A DNA stretch of 64,000 nucleotides from Bacteroidota bacterium (GTDB lineage Bacteria; Bacteroidota; Ignavibacteria; SZUA-365), in contig QKAF01000015.1 of assembly GCA_003246455.1 (NCBI GenBank), positions 127,193 to 191,192 on the forward strand, read 5' to 3'. The position numbers and the translations under genes are program-made. The first letter of the stretch is position 1. Every line of letters starts with the position of its first letter. Shown here in pieces: positions 9,470-18,322 of the stretch. The notes under the pieces are model-generated. The model was not told the origin of the DNA and did not search any database. It saw nothing but the letters and a program-made list of their open reading frames with translations.

Positions 9470-9919
9470 ATGTATTTTGAGTCATTTTACCCCGGCCTCC
9501 GCACCACGACGCCGCAGCGCACGATCACCACGACAGAACTCGACGCATTTCTCGAACTCGCCGACCTTCATCTTCCGATGTTCCTTCACGACGAAGGCGC
9601 GCGTGAAGTGGGGCATCAGCGGCGGCTGGTGACAGGCCCCATGATTCTCGCCGTGGCGCTGGGACTCGTCCGCGTGCACGGATGGTTCGATCAGGTCGTC
9701 GCCGCACTGGAATTCAACGAAATGCGTTTCCTGAAGGCCGTTCACCCCGGCGACACACTGCAGGCGCACATCACCGTACAGGAGACGCGACGGACAAGGG
9801 ATTCCGGACGCGGACTCGTGCTGCTCGCGTTCGATATCCGTAACCAGGACGATATCACTGTCCTGGAGATGCAGGGCCGGTACCTTTTCAGAACCTCCCC
9901 GACCGGACCTGCCGCATGA
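9470..9919 (+). CDS. MaoC-like hotdog-fold dehydratase family protein
   Basis: A 149-residue single hotdog domain like MaoC/R-hydratase proteins, which act on enoyl- or hydroxyacyl-CoA thioesters. The pattern of an N-terminal T-x-x-D/E-L-D-A-F segment, a central helix with H-x-R-x-L-V-T-G-P, and the strand EMRFLKAVHPGDTLQAHITV is characteristic. The usual catalytic D-x5-H pair is not obviously present in canonical form (DLHLPMFLHDEG is the closest stretch), so the catalytic role is uncertain. Its stop overlaps the start of the patatin gene by four bases, indicating translational coupling and a possible shared lipid substrate. Confidence 0.72.
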   Translation: MYFESFYPGLRTTTPQRTITTTELDAFLELADLHLPMFLHDEGAREVGHQRRLVTGPMILAVALGLVRVHGWFDQVVAALEFNEMRFLKAVHPGDTLQAHITVQETRRTRDSGRGLVLLAFDIRNQDDITVLEMQGRYLFRTSPTGPAA

Positions 9920-10788
9920 AGACGGTTGCCCTGGTTCTCGGGAGCGGCGGAGCGCGCGGCATCGCGCACATCGGCGTCATCCGATGGCTGGAAGAACACG
10001 GCTACCGTATCCGCTGCATCGCCGGATCGTCGATCGGCGCCGTCGTGGGAGGTATTCACGCCGCGGGGAAGCTCGACGAATTCGAGGGATGGGTGCGCGC
10101 GATCTCGCGCGTGGATATCGTCACCTTCCTCGACGTGGCATGGGGAAAAGGCGGCCTCGTCAAGGGTGACCGCATCATCAACGCGCTCACCGACCTGGTC
10201 GGCGACGTCTCCATCGAGGACCTCCCTCTTCGCTTCACCGCCGTCGCCACCGATCTCAACAGCCAGAAGGAAGTATGGTTCACATCCGGCAGGCTGTTCG
10301 ACGCGATACGCGCCTCCATGTCGGTGCCATTGATTTTCACGCCCTTTTCCATGGGCGGCGTCGATCTCGTTGACGGAGGCGTTCTCAACCCGGTACCGGT
10401 GGCAGCGACGATCGGCGCCGATGCGGATCTGACCGTTGCCGTCTACTGCGGCGGGGTTTCGATCAAATCCTCCAGGCACAGCATGAAATCCGTCATGCCC
10501 TCCATGCTGCCTTCCGCCCTGCAGGAGAAAATCCGCGGATTCATGCAGCGACTGCAGTCGTCCGACGGCGGCGACGCGGGACACGATTGGGGCACATATG
10601 AAGTCGCCATTCAGTCGTTTGAGACCATGCAGAACACGATTGCCCAGCACAAACTCGCAGCGTATCCTCCGGACGCCCTTATCGAAATCCCGCGGAACGC
10701 ATGCCGCACCCTCGACTATGACCGGGCATCGGAGATGATCGACATGGGATATCAGAAGGCGGCTGAACATTTTTCATCCGGGGACTGA
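9916..10788 (+). CDS. Patatin-like phospholipase (RssA-type)
   Basis: A 290-residue cytoplasmic patatin-fold hydrolase. The oxyanion loop GSGGARG is at residues 9-15, the nucleophile elbow GSSIG has S39, and the second member of the catalytic dyad is D153 in the DGG motif (DLVDGGVLNPVP). The family hydrolyses acyl esters of phospholipids; no signal peptide argues against an exported toxin-like role. It overlaps the upstream MaoC-like gene by four bases and lies five bases ahead of arfB. The C-terminal ~90 residues show helical segments without a recognised extra domain. Confidence 0.9.
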   Translation: MKTVALVLGSGGARGIAHIGVIRWLEEHGYRIRCIAGSSIGAVVGGIHAAGKLDEFEGWVRAISRVDIVTFLDVAWGKGGLVKGDRIINALTDLVGDVSIEDLPLRFTAVATDLNSQKEVWFTSGRLFDAIRASMSVPLIFTPFSMGGVDLVDGGVLNPVPVAATIGADADLTVAVYCGGVSIKSSRHSMKSVMPSMLPSALQEKIRGFMQRLQSSDGGDAGHDWGTYEVAIQSFETMQNTIAQHKLAAYPPDALIEIPRNACRTLDYDRASEMIDMGYQKAAEHFSSGD

Positions 10789-10793
10789 CCGCG

Positions 10794-11216
10794 ATGCTGA
10801 TCGTGACCTCGGAAATACGCATTCCCGATACTGAACTCGACGAGCGCTTCGTACGCGCCTCGGGTCCCGGCGGGCAGAACGTCAACAAGGTCGCAACGGC
10901 AGTGCAGCTGCGTTTCGACGTACGCCGCTCCCCCTCTCTGCCCGAGGAGGTTCGGGAACGCCTTCTCCGTCAGGCCGCAGCGCGCATCACCGAGGACGGC
11001 GTCCTCCTTATCGAAGCCCGTCGGTATCGCACCCAGGAACGCAATCGTCAGGACGCCCGCGATCGCCTGATAAAACTCCTCCAGAAGGTCGCCCTTCCGC
11101 CCCGCGCGCGAAAACCGACCAGGCCCACCCGCGCCTCCAACCTCAAGCGGCTCGAAACAAAGCGCCGGCGAGGAGAAACCAAACGCCGGCGCGGGGAACA
11201 CGGATTTGACCGATGA
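10794..11216 (+). CDS. arfB: Alternative ribosome-rescue factor ArfB (GGQ peptidyl-tRNA hydrolase)
   Basis: A 140-residue protein with the release-factor catalytic motif GPGGQNVNK (GGQ at residues 26-28) and a basic, flexible C-terminal tail. This is the arrangement of ArfB/YaeJ/ICT1, which enters ribosomes stalled without a codon in the A site and frees the nascent chain. No stop-codon recognition domain is present, so it is not a true release factor. The tail ends with a near-perfect seven-residue duplication (KRRRGET, KRRRGEH) encoded by a 21-base tandem repeat. It is convergent with ogt, with six bases between the stops. Confidence 0.9.
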   Translation: MLIVTSEIRIPDTELDERFVRASGPGGQNVNKVATAVQLRFDVRRSPSLPEEVRERLLRQAAARITEDGVLLIEARRYRTQERNRQDARDRLIKLLQKVALPPRARKPTRPTRASNLKRLETKRRRGETKRRRGEHGFDR

Positions 11217-11222
11217 TGAGGG

Positions 11223-11759
11223 TTACACCAGGAGCGTGCCCTCGAGCTTGAGAAGTTTCTTCTTCCGGTCGATGCCCCCCGCATACCCCGTAAGCGAGCC
11301 GCGCTCGCCGATGACCCGATGACACGGAATGATAATGGAAATGGGATTCTTCCCCACGGCGCCACCTACCGCACGGGAAGCGTCGGGGTTGCCGATGGCC
11401 TCGGCGACGTAATGATAGGAAACGGTGCTCCCATACGGAATCACCCGCAATGCTGTCCAGACCTGCAGCTGAAAATCGGTTCCGAACAAGTGGGTCTTGA
11501 TCCTGAACTTTTTCAGTTTCCCCTGAAAGTACTTATCGAGCTGGGCCTGAATGGACTCATGTTCGCCGTGCTCGGTTCTGATTTCGAATATCTTCAGATA
11601 CTTCGCCAGCCATTCGTACATTTCTTCGCGGTATCCCTTGAATTCGAATCCGAGATAGCATAACGCGCCGTCACAGGTCGCGAGATGCAGATTTCCCAGT
11701 GGCGAGGGCATGTGTGACATGATGATGACGGCGGGTTTGCGGGTGGAGAGAGCTGCCAT
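11223..11759 (-). CDS. ogt: Methylated-DNA--protein-cysteine methyltransferase
   Basis: Suicide DNA-repair enzyme that transfers the alkyl group from O6-alkylguanine to its own cysteine. The active-site motif IPCHRVIG places the acceptor at C146, and the DNA-binding helix-turn-helix region (PYGSTVSYHYVAEAIGNPDASRAVG) precedes it. At 178 residues it matches Ogt rather than the longer Ada. The first ~80 residues form the N-terminal ribonuclease-H-like domain. Neither the start used here nor a second ATG 13 codons later has a good Shine-Dalgarno sequence, so the N-terminus is uncertain. Confidence 0.92.
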   Translation of the reverse strand: MAALSTRKPAVIIMSHMPSPLGNLHLATCDGALCYLGFEFKGYREEMYEWLAKYLKIFEIRTEHGEHESIQAQLDKYFQGKLKKFRIKTHLFGTDFQLQVWTALRVIPYGSTVSYHYVAEAIGNPDASRAVGGAVGKNPISIIIPCHRVIGERGSLTGYAGGIDRKKKLLKLEGTLLV

Positions 11760-11815
11760 GAAGCGTCCCGGCCAGGTGAAAAGGAATGGAATGCCGGAAA
11801 TTACGCTTTATGTGC

Positions 11816-11852
11816 AAAAAAAGAAACGCCGGACATCGAACGATGCCCGGCG
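11816..11852 (-). terminator. Terminator of the M16 peptidase gene
   Basis: On the minus strand a 12-base-pair hairpin with one G-T pair (11827-11852) is followed by TTTCTTTTTTT. It lies 24 bases after the peptidase stop codon. Confidence 0.88.
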
Positions 11853-11876
11853 CTGCAATCGAATGACTTCGCGGGG

Positions 11877-14738
11877 TTACTTGCCTTCTTCCGCGGCGTC
11901 GGTTTCAGGCTTGGCTTCCGGATAGAGCACGACCTGAACGTAGTTGTCGAGATCAAGATACTTTTTGGCGGATGCCTGAAGGGCCTCCAGAGACAGTCCG
12001 CTGATCTGCGTCTCATAGTCGAGCCATTCGTTCAGCGGGTCGTTGTTCAGAAGTGCGGACTGCAGACGGCCGAGCCAGAAACCGTTTTCCTTCATGCTCG
12101 TCTCGCGCTCGCGACGCTGCAGTTCCTTGATCTTGTTGAGATTCTCCTCGGTCGTCAGATTGTCGCGCGTGTCCTTGAGAACGTCGAACAGGGTTCCGAC
12201 CAGTTCGTCGACGCGCTCCGGATCGGTTCCGAACTGCACCATGACGGTGAAATCCGATTCGGGGTACCGGTCCGCGCTTGCGCGCACGCCGACACCATAG
12301 GTACCGCCCTTGTCCTCGCGGATCGCTTCACGCAGCTTGATGGTGAGAAGCTCCTTGAGGGACGAGAGGTCGTAACGATTCTGATACGTCCAGTCGAAGG
12401 GGCCGTTGAACACGACGGCGACCATGGATTTCTGATCCACGCCCTTGTACACGGCCTTCTTGATGATGCCTTTCGGCGGACGCACGCCCGGATCCTTCCA
12501 GGTTTCCTTGCGGCCGGTCACCGGCAGCGCGCCGATGTACTTCTCGACGAGGGGTTTCAGTTCCTCCGCCTTGATGTTGCCGACGAAGATGAACGTGAAA
12601 TCACCGGCGTCCGCGAAGCGGTCACGGTAGAAGTCGTAGGCCTTTTCAAGATCGATGGACTCCAGCCACTCCTTCGTGATGGGACGAACACGCGGGTGAT
12701 AGTTCGCGAGCGTCACCTGCAGCGTGTCGGAGAAGACACGTTCCGGCATGTTGCCGAAGTTCTCGAACATCGCGGCCATGCGCGTCTTGAACGATTCGAA
12801 GGCCGTCGTGTCTTTGCGAGGCTGATTGAAATACAGGTACACGAGCTGGAGCGCGGTTTCGAGATCCTTCGGTGCGGCGTCGCCGCTGAAGCCCTCGTAT
12901 TCGCCGCCGATGAACGGATTCACACTCAGGACCTTGCCCGCGAGAAGTTTCTTCAGCTGGATGGCATCGAAATCGCCGACACCGCCGAGATCGACGACCG
13001 TGGCTGCCATGGCGCCCGACGCGATGTCCTCATCGCTGATGAAGCCGTTTCCGCCCGGACTGATCGCGGCGAATTCGATTTCGTCCGCCTTGAAATCGGT
13101 CGTCTTCAGCAGCACGCGGATGCCGTTGCTGAGCGTCCATTCCGTCACGTCGAGGTCGTCGAGTTTCTTTTCGGAGGCGATCTTCACCGTGCTTGCAGGA
13201 ACCTCGGCAAGCGGTTTGTTCGCCACTTCATCGACATAGGCGTCGAGCGTCATCTGGTCGACTTTCGCGATCACCGCGCGGAGTTCGTCTTCCGTCGGGA
13301 CGGTAACGTTTTCCTTCTCCGGCATGCTCAGTGCCACGACGCGATTCTTCTCGTTCATGTATTCGTCGGTCAGACGATTGATATCGCGGATCGAAATGGT
13401 CGGCAGATACTTCTTGTACAGTTCGTATTCGACCTCGATGCCCGGAATCGGTTCGTCCGTGAGGAAGTTCCGGACAAATTCCGAGGCGTGCGATTCGGAG
13501 CGGGTTTTCTCGCGCTCCTTGTACGACTGCTCCATGTTGCTGAGGATATTGGTCTTTGCCCGCTCGAGTTCCGACGCGGTAAAGCCATGATCCTTCACAC
13601 GCTTGGCTTCGATGAGCATCGCCTCGAAACCGCGGAGAACGCCGTCATCCTTCGCGGAGAGTCCGAGAACGTAGACGTCCTTCGCGCGGACGAATCCGCC
13701 CTGTCCCGAGTAGGCGTTGATGAACGGAGGATCTTTTTTCTGAACGAGTTCGCTGAAACGCTCGTTGAGCATGCGGCTGTAGAGCTGCTGCATCATCGAC
13801 TTGCGATAGTCGGAAACCTTGCGGTCGACCCTGGGATCCATCATGTGGTAGAGCGACAGCGACGTGCCGGTCGCTTCCTTGTCCGTGGCGATGGCAAACA
13901 GCAGTTCATTGTGGTCGGGCACGTCAAAACTCGGCCGCGGCTTGGGGTTCTCGCGGGCGGGAATGCTCCCGAACATTTCCTTGACCTTCTCTTCCATCTT
14001 GCTCACATCGAAATCACCGACGACCGCGACGGCCATGAGATCGGGACGATACCAGTCATGATAGAACTGCTTGATCGTCTCGTGCTTGAACGAGCGGAGA
14101 ATATCCGGCTTGCCGATCGGCAGACGATCCGCATAGAGGGAGCCCTTCAGGATGATCGGAAACTGCTTATCGCGGATGCGCGCGCCCGCGCCGTTGCGGG
14201 AACGCCACTCTTCGATGATCACACCGCGCTCCTTGTCGATCTCCTCATCCTCAAAGCTCACGTAGTTTGCCCAGTCGACGAGCACCTGCATGCCCTTCGT
14301 GACGACTTCCTCGTCATCCATCGGCAGCTCGAGCATGTACACGGTTTCATCGAAACTCGTGTATGCGTTGAGATCTCCTCCGAAGCGCATGCCAATGGAC
14401 TCGAGGTACTGCACGAGTTCATTTTTCTCGAAGTTCTTTGTGCCGTTGAATGCCATGTGCTCGCAGAAATGCGCGAGACCCTGCTGTTCGTCGGTTTCAA
14501 GAATCGATCCGGCGTTCACTGCCAGCCGCAGGGCGGCACGATTCTCGGGCTTCTTGTTCTGCATGATGTAGTACTTCATGCCGTTTTCAAGCTTGCCTAT
14601 GCGAATTTTCGGATTGATCGGCAACGCACTTCCAAGGCCGAGTGAAGAAGCGTTGATTTCGTTTTCCTGCGCGTGCAGCAGTACGGGGACCGCGAACACC
14701 AGCATCAGGAGAATTCCCAGGCGAGACAACGTTCGCAT
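11877..14738 (-). CDS. Exported M16 family zinc metalloprotease (two-half, PqqL-like)
   Basis: A 953-residue protein with a signal peptide (residues 1-24, ending LLHAQ). The N-terminal catalytic half carries the inverted zinc motif HFCEH (H90, E93, H94) in a peptidase M16 domain. The second half (from about residue 510) repeats the fold without the motif, as in full-length pitrilysin/PqqL-type clamshell proteases that degrade peptides in the periplasm. The ATG at 14738 has GGAG seven bases upstream; an adjacent upstream TTG is not needed. It appears monocistronic, with its own terminator. Confidence 0.93.
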   Translation of the reverse strand: MRTLSRLGILLMLVFAVPVLLHAQENEINASSLGLGSALPINPKIRIGKLENGMKYYIMQNKKPENRAALRLAVNAGSILETDEQQGLAHFCEHMAFNGTKNFEKNELVQYLESIGMRFGGDLNAYTSFDETVYMLELPMDDEEVVTKGMQVLVDWANYVSFEDEEIDKERGVIIEEWRSRNGAGARIRDKQFPIILKGSLYADRLPIGKPDILRSFKHETIKQFYHDWYRPDLMAVAVVGDFDVSKMEEKVKEMFGSIPARENPKPRPSFDVPDHNELLFAIATDKEATGTSLSLYHMMDPRVDRKVSDYRKSMMQQLYSRMLNERFSELVQKKDPPFINAYSGQGGFVRAKDVYVLGLSAKDDGVLRGFEAMLIEAKRVKDHGFTASELERAKTNILSNMEQSYKEREKTRSESHASEFVRNFLTDEPIPGIEVEYELYKKYLPTISIRDINRLTDEYMNEKNRVVALSMPEKENVTVPTEDELRAVIAKVDQMTLDAYVDEVANKPLAEVPASTVKIASEKKLDDLDVTEWTLSNGIRVLLKTTDFKADEIEFAAISPGGNGFISDEDIASGAMAATVVDLGGVGDFDAIQLKKLLAGKVLSVNPFIGGEYEGFSGDAAPKDLETALQLVYLYFNQPRKDTTAFESFKTRMAAMFENFGNMPERVFSDTLQVTLANYHPRVRPITKEWLESIDLEKAYDFYRDRFADAGDFTFIFVGNIKAEELKPLVEKYIGALPVTGRKETWKDPGVRPPKGIIKKAVYKGVDQKSMVAVVFNGPFDWTYQNRYDLSSLKELLTIKLREAIREDKGGTYGVGVRASADRYPESDFTVMVQFGTDPERVDELVGTLFDVLKDTRDNLTTEENLNKIKELQRRERETSMKENGFWLGRLQSALLNNDPLNEWLDYETQISGLSLEALQASAKKYLDLDNYVQVVLYPEAKPETDAAEEGK

Positions 14739-14821
14739 CAATAACTCCGGAATGGTTTCAGAAAAAATGCATCATAGGTGATACGACGCAACATCCTAAA
14801 AGATACGATAAAATCTGAAGA

Positions 14822-14855
14822 AACAGGAAATAAGAAAGGCGGATAAATATCCGCC
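14822..14855 (-). terminator. Terminator of the octaheme cytochrome gene
   Basis: On the minus strand the hairpin GGCGGATA-TT-TATCCGCC (14838-14855) is followed by the T-rich stretch TTTCTTATTTCC. It lies 61 bases after the cytochrome stop. Its core matches the hairpins at 2.2 and 30.1 kb. Confidence 0.72.
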
Positions 14856-14916
14856 CTTCATGTTCGATCCGGGCGCATGCATGGGGGCATGCGCTCATGG
14901 TACTGCGCTGCGGAAG

Positions 14917-16830
14917 CTACTCGAGGGGATTCATCGAGTACATTTCGACTTCGTCGTCTTCGTAGCCGAGTTTCTTCCAGTCAAGCACGCCGTTCTTCGA
15001 GTGGCAGTTGCTGCAGGTCAGCGCCCCGTTGCGGCGCACCGCGTGACTGATCTCCATGGACGCGTCGTTCGGGATCCACCGAGCCTCGACCTTGCCCTTC
15101 TTCATGTTGAGCACATCGTCGTAGGCATCGCCGTGCCATTCTGTCACGAATTTCCCCGACCCGTCGTCCATGTAGCGCATGAACTTGTCCATGAGATACA
15201 CCTTGAACATCGTGCCGTACATCATTTCCATCATCCCCTTCTGCAGTTCCATCGCGCCGGCTTTCGCAGGGTCGCCGGTCTTGTAGTAGGTGGGGAGATT
15301 ATACGGGACGTACATGCCGCCGAACGGTCCGATATTCTGGAGGTCGATGTGCTGACGGCCGTTGAAAATCTTCATCGCGTACAGCTTGGAAGGCTTTTTC
15401 TTCGAGAGCGGACGCATGACCTTTTCATACCACTTCGCATAGTCGTAATTCTTGAACTCAGGCCAGACATGCGTCGGGTTGTAGAAACGATAGAGATTCT
15501 TTCCATTCGGATTGTCGCCGATGGCATTGCCGAGGAAGGTTGCGTCGCCGTTCCACCAGACATAGGTGATGGCTTTCTTCGGCTGGGTTTCCTTCACATC
15601 CTTGTAGACATACACGCCGGGATGCTCTTCGAAGATCGGGGAGGCGAAATCGCGCATCGTGGCGTTGTCTTCGTGGAGGGAGGGAATGTGGCAGGTAACG
15701 CAGGCGACTTTCTCGGTATGCGCATTGAGGAAGTCGGCGATCTCCGCATTCGCGGAATGCGGCTCGGAGGTATGACAGTTTTCGCAGGCGACTTCGACGC
15801 CGGGAAGATCATTGGTCATCATCGTGGTGGTATGGTTGCCCTTTGCGATGAAATGACCTTCCGTCACGTGGCAGTCGGTGCAGTTGAGCCCTGCGGCGGC
15901 GTGCACATCCCATGACGGCGAGAACGGCGTTCCGCGCTTCGAACCCGGATGCAGCACGCGCGGACGGTCATGGCCGGTGTTGAGAATGCTCTGGAAATAG
16001 CTGGTATCGGTGGAATCGACGAAAATATCGCCGCCGAAGTTGTGCTGATGACAGCGGAGGCAGGTCTGGGAGGTGGTTTTGGTCACGGACATCGCCGCGC
16101 GCATGCCGCGGTCCTGCTCCCAGCGCTTGAGGCCGTTCTTGTCGACGGCAACCTGCTTCTTGTTCATGTCGTAAGCTGCCGAATGGCAGATCAGGCAGTC
16201 GATGGCATCTTTTTCATTCTGTTCGGTCACGTAGCCCGGCATGATTTCGCCGAGCGGCGCCTGGTACTGGCCGCCGATGTGGCACTGACCGCAGCCCTCC
16301 GACATCGTATCACCCTTGGCGGTGACAACGATTTCGGCCCAGGCCGTGAACGCAAAGGAACCCGGCTTCGGGCAGGGGCGATCGATCTTGCCCATGGGGA
16401 AATTGTCTGCCAGTTCGCCGTTGAAGCCGTAGACGTTATCGTGTTTCTCTGTGAAAAAGCGGTAATGCGTGGAGGTAAGCAGGTTCTCCATGAGCTTGAC
16501 CTTCTTCTCCTTGCCCGAATGCGCGTCCTCGACCGTGATGTCCTCGTGACAGGTCAGACAGGTCTGCGGTCCCTCGTACGCCGTGACTCCGGCTTCCTTG
16601 AAGATCTTGATGTGCTTGAATTCCAGATCGTAATCGGCCTGCAATCCCTCGGCAATCCGGTCGTATTCCGACGCGCTGACCTTCTCGACAGGGAAAATGA
16701 TGTCGCCCGGACGGCTGTCCTCCGGCATCATCCAGTTGATGACGCTTGATCGGAACGTCCATCCCAGGATGGCCATCAGCGGTATTATCGCGAGGATCGC
16801 GAAGAGAGAGGTGCGAGTTCTTTTCGTCAT
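14917..16830 (-). CDS. Octaheme c-type cytochrome, tetrathionate reductase (Otr) family
   Basis: A 637-residue exported multihaem cytochrome with an N-terminal hydrophobic signal or anchor (residues ~9-28). Eight CxxCH haem sites occur in order: CLTCH (C91), CGQCH, CLICH, CLRCH, CTDCH, CENCH, CVTCH and CSNCH. The number and flanks (PQTCLTCHEDI, CGQCHIGG, DCLICH, DCHVTEGHFIAKG) fit the Otr family, members of which reduce tetrathionate, nitrite or hydroxylamine in vitro. The physiological substrate cannot be told from sequence. GGAGAAG precedes the chosen ATG. No quinol dehydrogenase, NapC-like donor or maturation gene is adjacent, so electrons must come from elsewhere. Confidence 0.85.
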   Translation of the reverse strand: MTKRTRTSLFAILAIIPLMAILGWTFRSSVINWMMPEDSRPGDIIFPVEKVSASEYDRIAEGLQADYDLEFKHIKIFKEAGVTAYEGPQTCLTCHEDITVEDAHSGKEKKVKLMENLLTSTHYRFFTEKHDNVYGFNGELADNFPMGKIDRPCPKPGSFAFTAWAEIVVTAKGDTMSEGCGQCHIGGQYQAPLGEIMPGYVTEQNEKDAIDCLICHSAAYDMNKKQVAVDKNGLKRWEQDRGMRAAMSVTKTTSQTCLRCHQHNFGGDIFVDSTDTSYFQSILNTGHDRPRVLHPGSKRGTPFSPSWDVHAAAGLNCTDCHVTEGHFIAKGNHTTTMMTNDLPGVEVACENCHTSEPHSANAEIADFLNAHTEKVACVTCHIPSLHEDNATMRDFASPIFEEHPGVYVYKDVKETQPKKAITYVWWNGDATFLGNAIGDNPNGKNLYRFYNPTHVWPEFKNYDYAKWYEKVMRPLSKKKPSKLYAMKIFNGRQHIDLQNIGPFGGMYVPYNLPTYYKTGDPAKAGAMELQKGMMEMMYGTMFKVYLMDKFMRYMDDGSGKFVTEWHGDAYDDVLNMKKGKVEARWIPNDASMEISHAVRRNGALTCSNCHSKNGVLDWKKLGYEDDEVEMYSMNPLE

Positions 16831-17035
16831 TGCTTCTCCATGATTCCGGTTTTCGCGGTTTCGGACCGTTTTAATTTCAGATACATCGGTCCTGTGTATC
16901 ACGATGTTTGATGCACGCGATTGGATGGAGGATTCAAAAATCGTGAATTTTTTTTTGCCCTATTCCGACCGTATTCCCTGAATCCCGCTTCCACCGCCCG
17001 TTATGCCCTGATCCGCCCCGGCTCCTGTCACTTTG

Positions 17036-18322
17036 TCATGACACACGGAATATTTCGGTTGGCCTGCTCCGTCCTTTCAGTTCGACCGCTCCCACGCTTT
17101 CGACGGGTTCCTCGGCGCCAATGCGTCTGCGGGTTTCCTCCGAGATCAGAATCGAGGTTGAGAAGCGCTTGTTGAGCTGTTCGATGCGCGAAGCGAGGAT
17201 GACCGTACTGCCCGTGATCGAGTACTGTTTTCGTTCCGCGGAGCCGATATTTCCCGTCACAGCGGGACCGCTGTGTATCCCCACCCCGATTCGTATCGGT
17301 GGAATCTTCCCTTCTTCCACCATGATCCGCACGGCTTTCTCGATCTCCTTCGCAGTGAGAACGGCTTCGTGCGGGTGACGGTCATTTTCAACCGGGGCTC
17401 CGAAAGTGGTCATGAAACCGTCTCCGAGAAACTGGTTGATCACGCCGCCATGCGCGGTGACGATTGCGATGAGACGCTCGAACAGGGTGTTGAGGAAGGC
17501 GACCACCTCTTCGGCCGTCTTTGATTCCGCCAGCGGGGTAAAATCGCGGATGTCCACGAACATGACCGTGACATCCCGAACCACGCCCGCCCCCGTTCCG
17601 TCTTCCCGGAGCAGTTCTGCTGCCACCGGCTCGGAAACCTGCTGCCCGAACAGACCGATCACCTGATTCCAGTCTTCGATGGTTTTGATGAGGTTGGTAA
17701 CCTTGGTCCGAAGCACCCGTCCGATCATGCCCGCGGCGATGCCTGCCACCAGGAGCATGACCGCACGGGCGGTATAGAACCCGAAAGCGGCAAAAAGCGG
17801 ATTGCCGGCTTCCACCCCGTGTGCGGAGATCAGGCAGGCAGCAAGGAGCAGGTATTCCGCCGCGGCAACCGCCCCGGTGAAGACGCTCAGGCGAAACTCC
17901 AGGCGCAGCACTGACAGCATGATGAAAATGAAATACAGCGCCGCGAATGGCGAAACGAGCGCAAAAAGAGGATGGACGGATTGCGAGAGAATAATGATTC
18001 CCAGGCTCGGGACGGTGATTTCGACGACGGCGTTGAGGAAACGGAGACCGCTCGGTACAGGTTTGCTCCGCCTGATGCGAATGCCGATGACCAGCTGCAG
18101 GACGAATTCGTAGGCCGCCACCGCATAGAGGAGTATCGCGAGCCACAGGCGCACATACGCCCCGGCGAATATTCCTTCGTAGAGGGCCGGAACGGTCGCG
18201 CTGAGCACGAGGAACATTGTTCCGGAAACGAAGAACAGGATCGCGAGAATGCGCGCGCGCAGCTGTTCGCTGCTGGCAGCTTCCAGTTCCAGAACCGGGC
18301 GTATGCGCCGGAGCGTGCTCAT
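17036..18322 (-). CDS. Membrane-bound class III nucleotide cyclase
   Basis: A 428-residue protein with about six membrane helices (residues ~22-205) and a C-terminal class III adenylate/guanylate cyclase domain (~245-420). The metal-binding aspartates are visible in MFVDIRDFTP and FLGDGFMTTFG. In the segment SITGSTVILASRIEQ the transition-state arginine is kept. The preceding asparagine, normally in V-N-x-A-x-R, is replaced by isoleucine, which may lower or abolish activity. The start overlaps the ygiQ stop by four bases, and it is the last gene of a four-gene operon. It would make cAMP (or cGMP) in response to a membrane or lipid signal if active. Confidence 0.88.
   Translation of the reverse strand: MSTLRRIRPVLELEAASSEQLRARILAILFFVSGTMFLVLSATVPALYEGIFAGAYVRLWLAILLYAVAAYEFVLQLVIGIRIRRSKPVPSGLRFLNAVVEITVPSLGIIILSQSVHPLFALVSPFAALYFIFIMLSVLRLEFRLSVFTGAVAAAEYLLLAACLISAHGVEAGNPLFAAFGFYTARAVMLLVAGIAAGMIGRVLRTKVTNLIKTIEDWNQVIGLFGQQVSEPVAAELLREDGTGAGVVRDVTVMFVDIRDFTPLAESKTAEEVVAFLNTLFERLIAIVTAHGGVINQFLGDGFMTTFGAPVENDRHPHEAVLTAKEIEKAVRIMVEEGKIPPIRIGVGIHSGPAVTGNIGSAERKQYSITGSTVILASRIEQLNKRFSTSILISEETRRRIGAEEPVESVGAVELKGRSRPTEIFRVS

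Noticed and set aside
12696-14645. 649-codon open frame antisense to the M16 peptidase
   Set aside because: The opposite strand encodes a complete zinc peptidase with motifs and signal peptide; the antisense product is rich in H, R, E and V without any family pattern, as expected from GC-rich shadow frames.
16831-17035. AT-rich gap with a TGTCATGACA palindrome near 17034-17043 as a possible operator
   Set aside because: It lies at the 3' end of the cyclase gene, not upstream of any start, so an operator role is unlikely.
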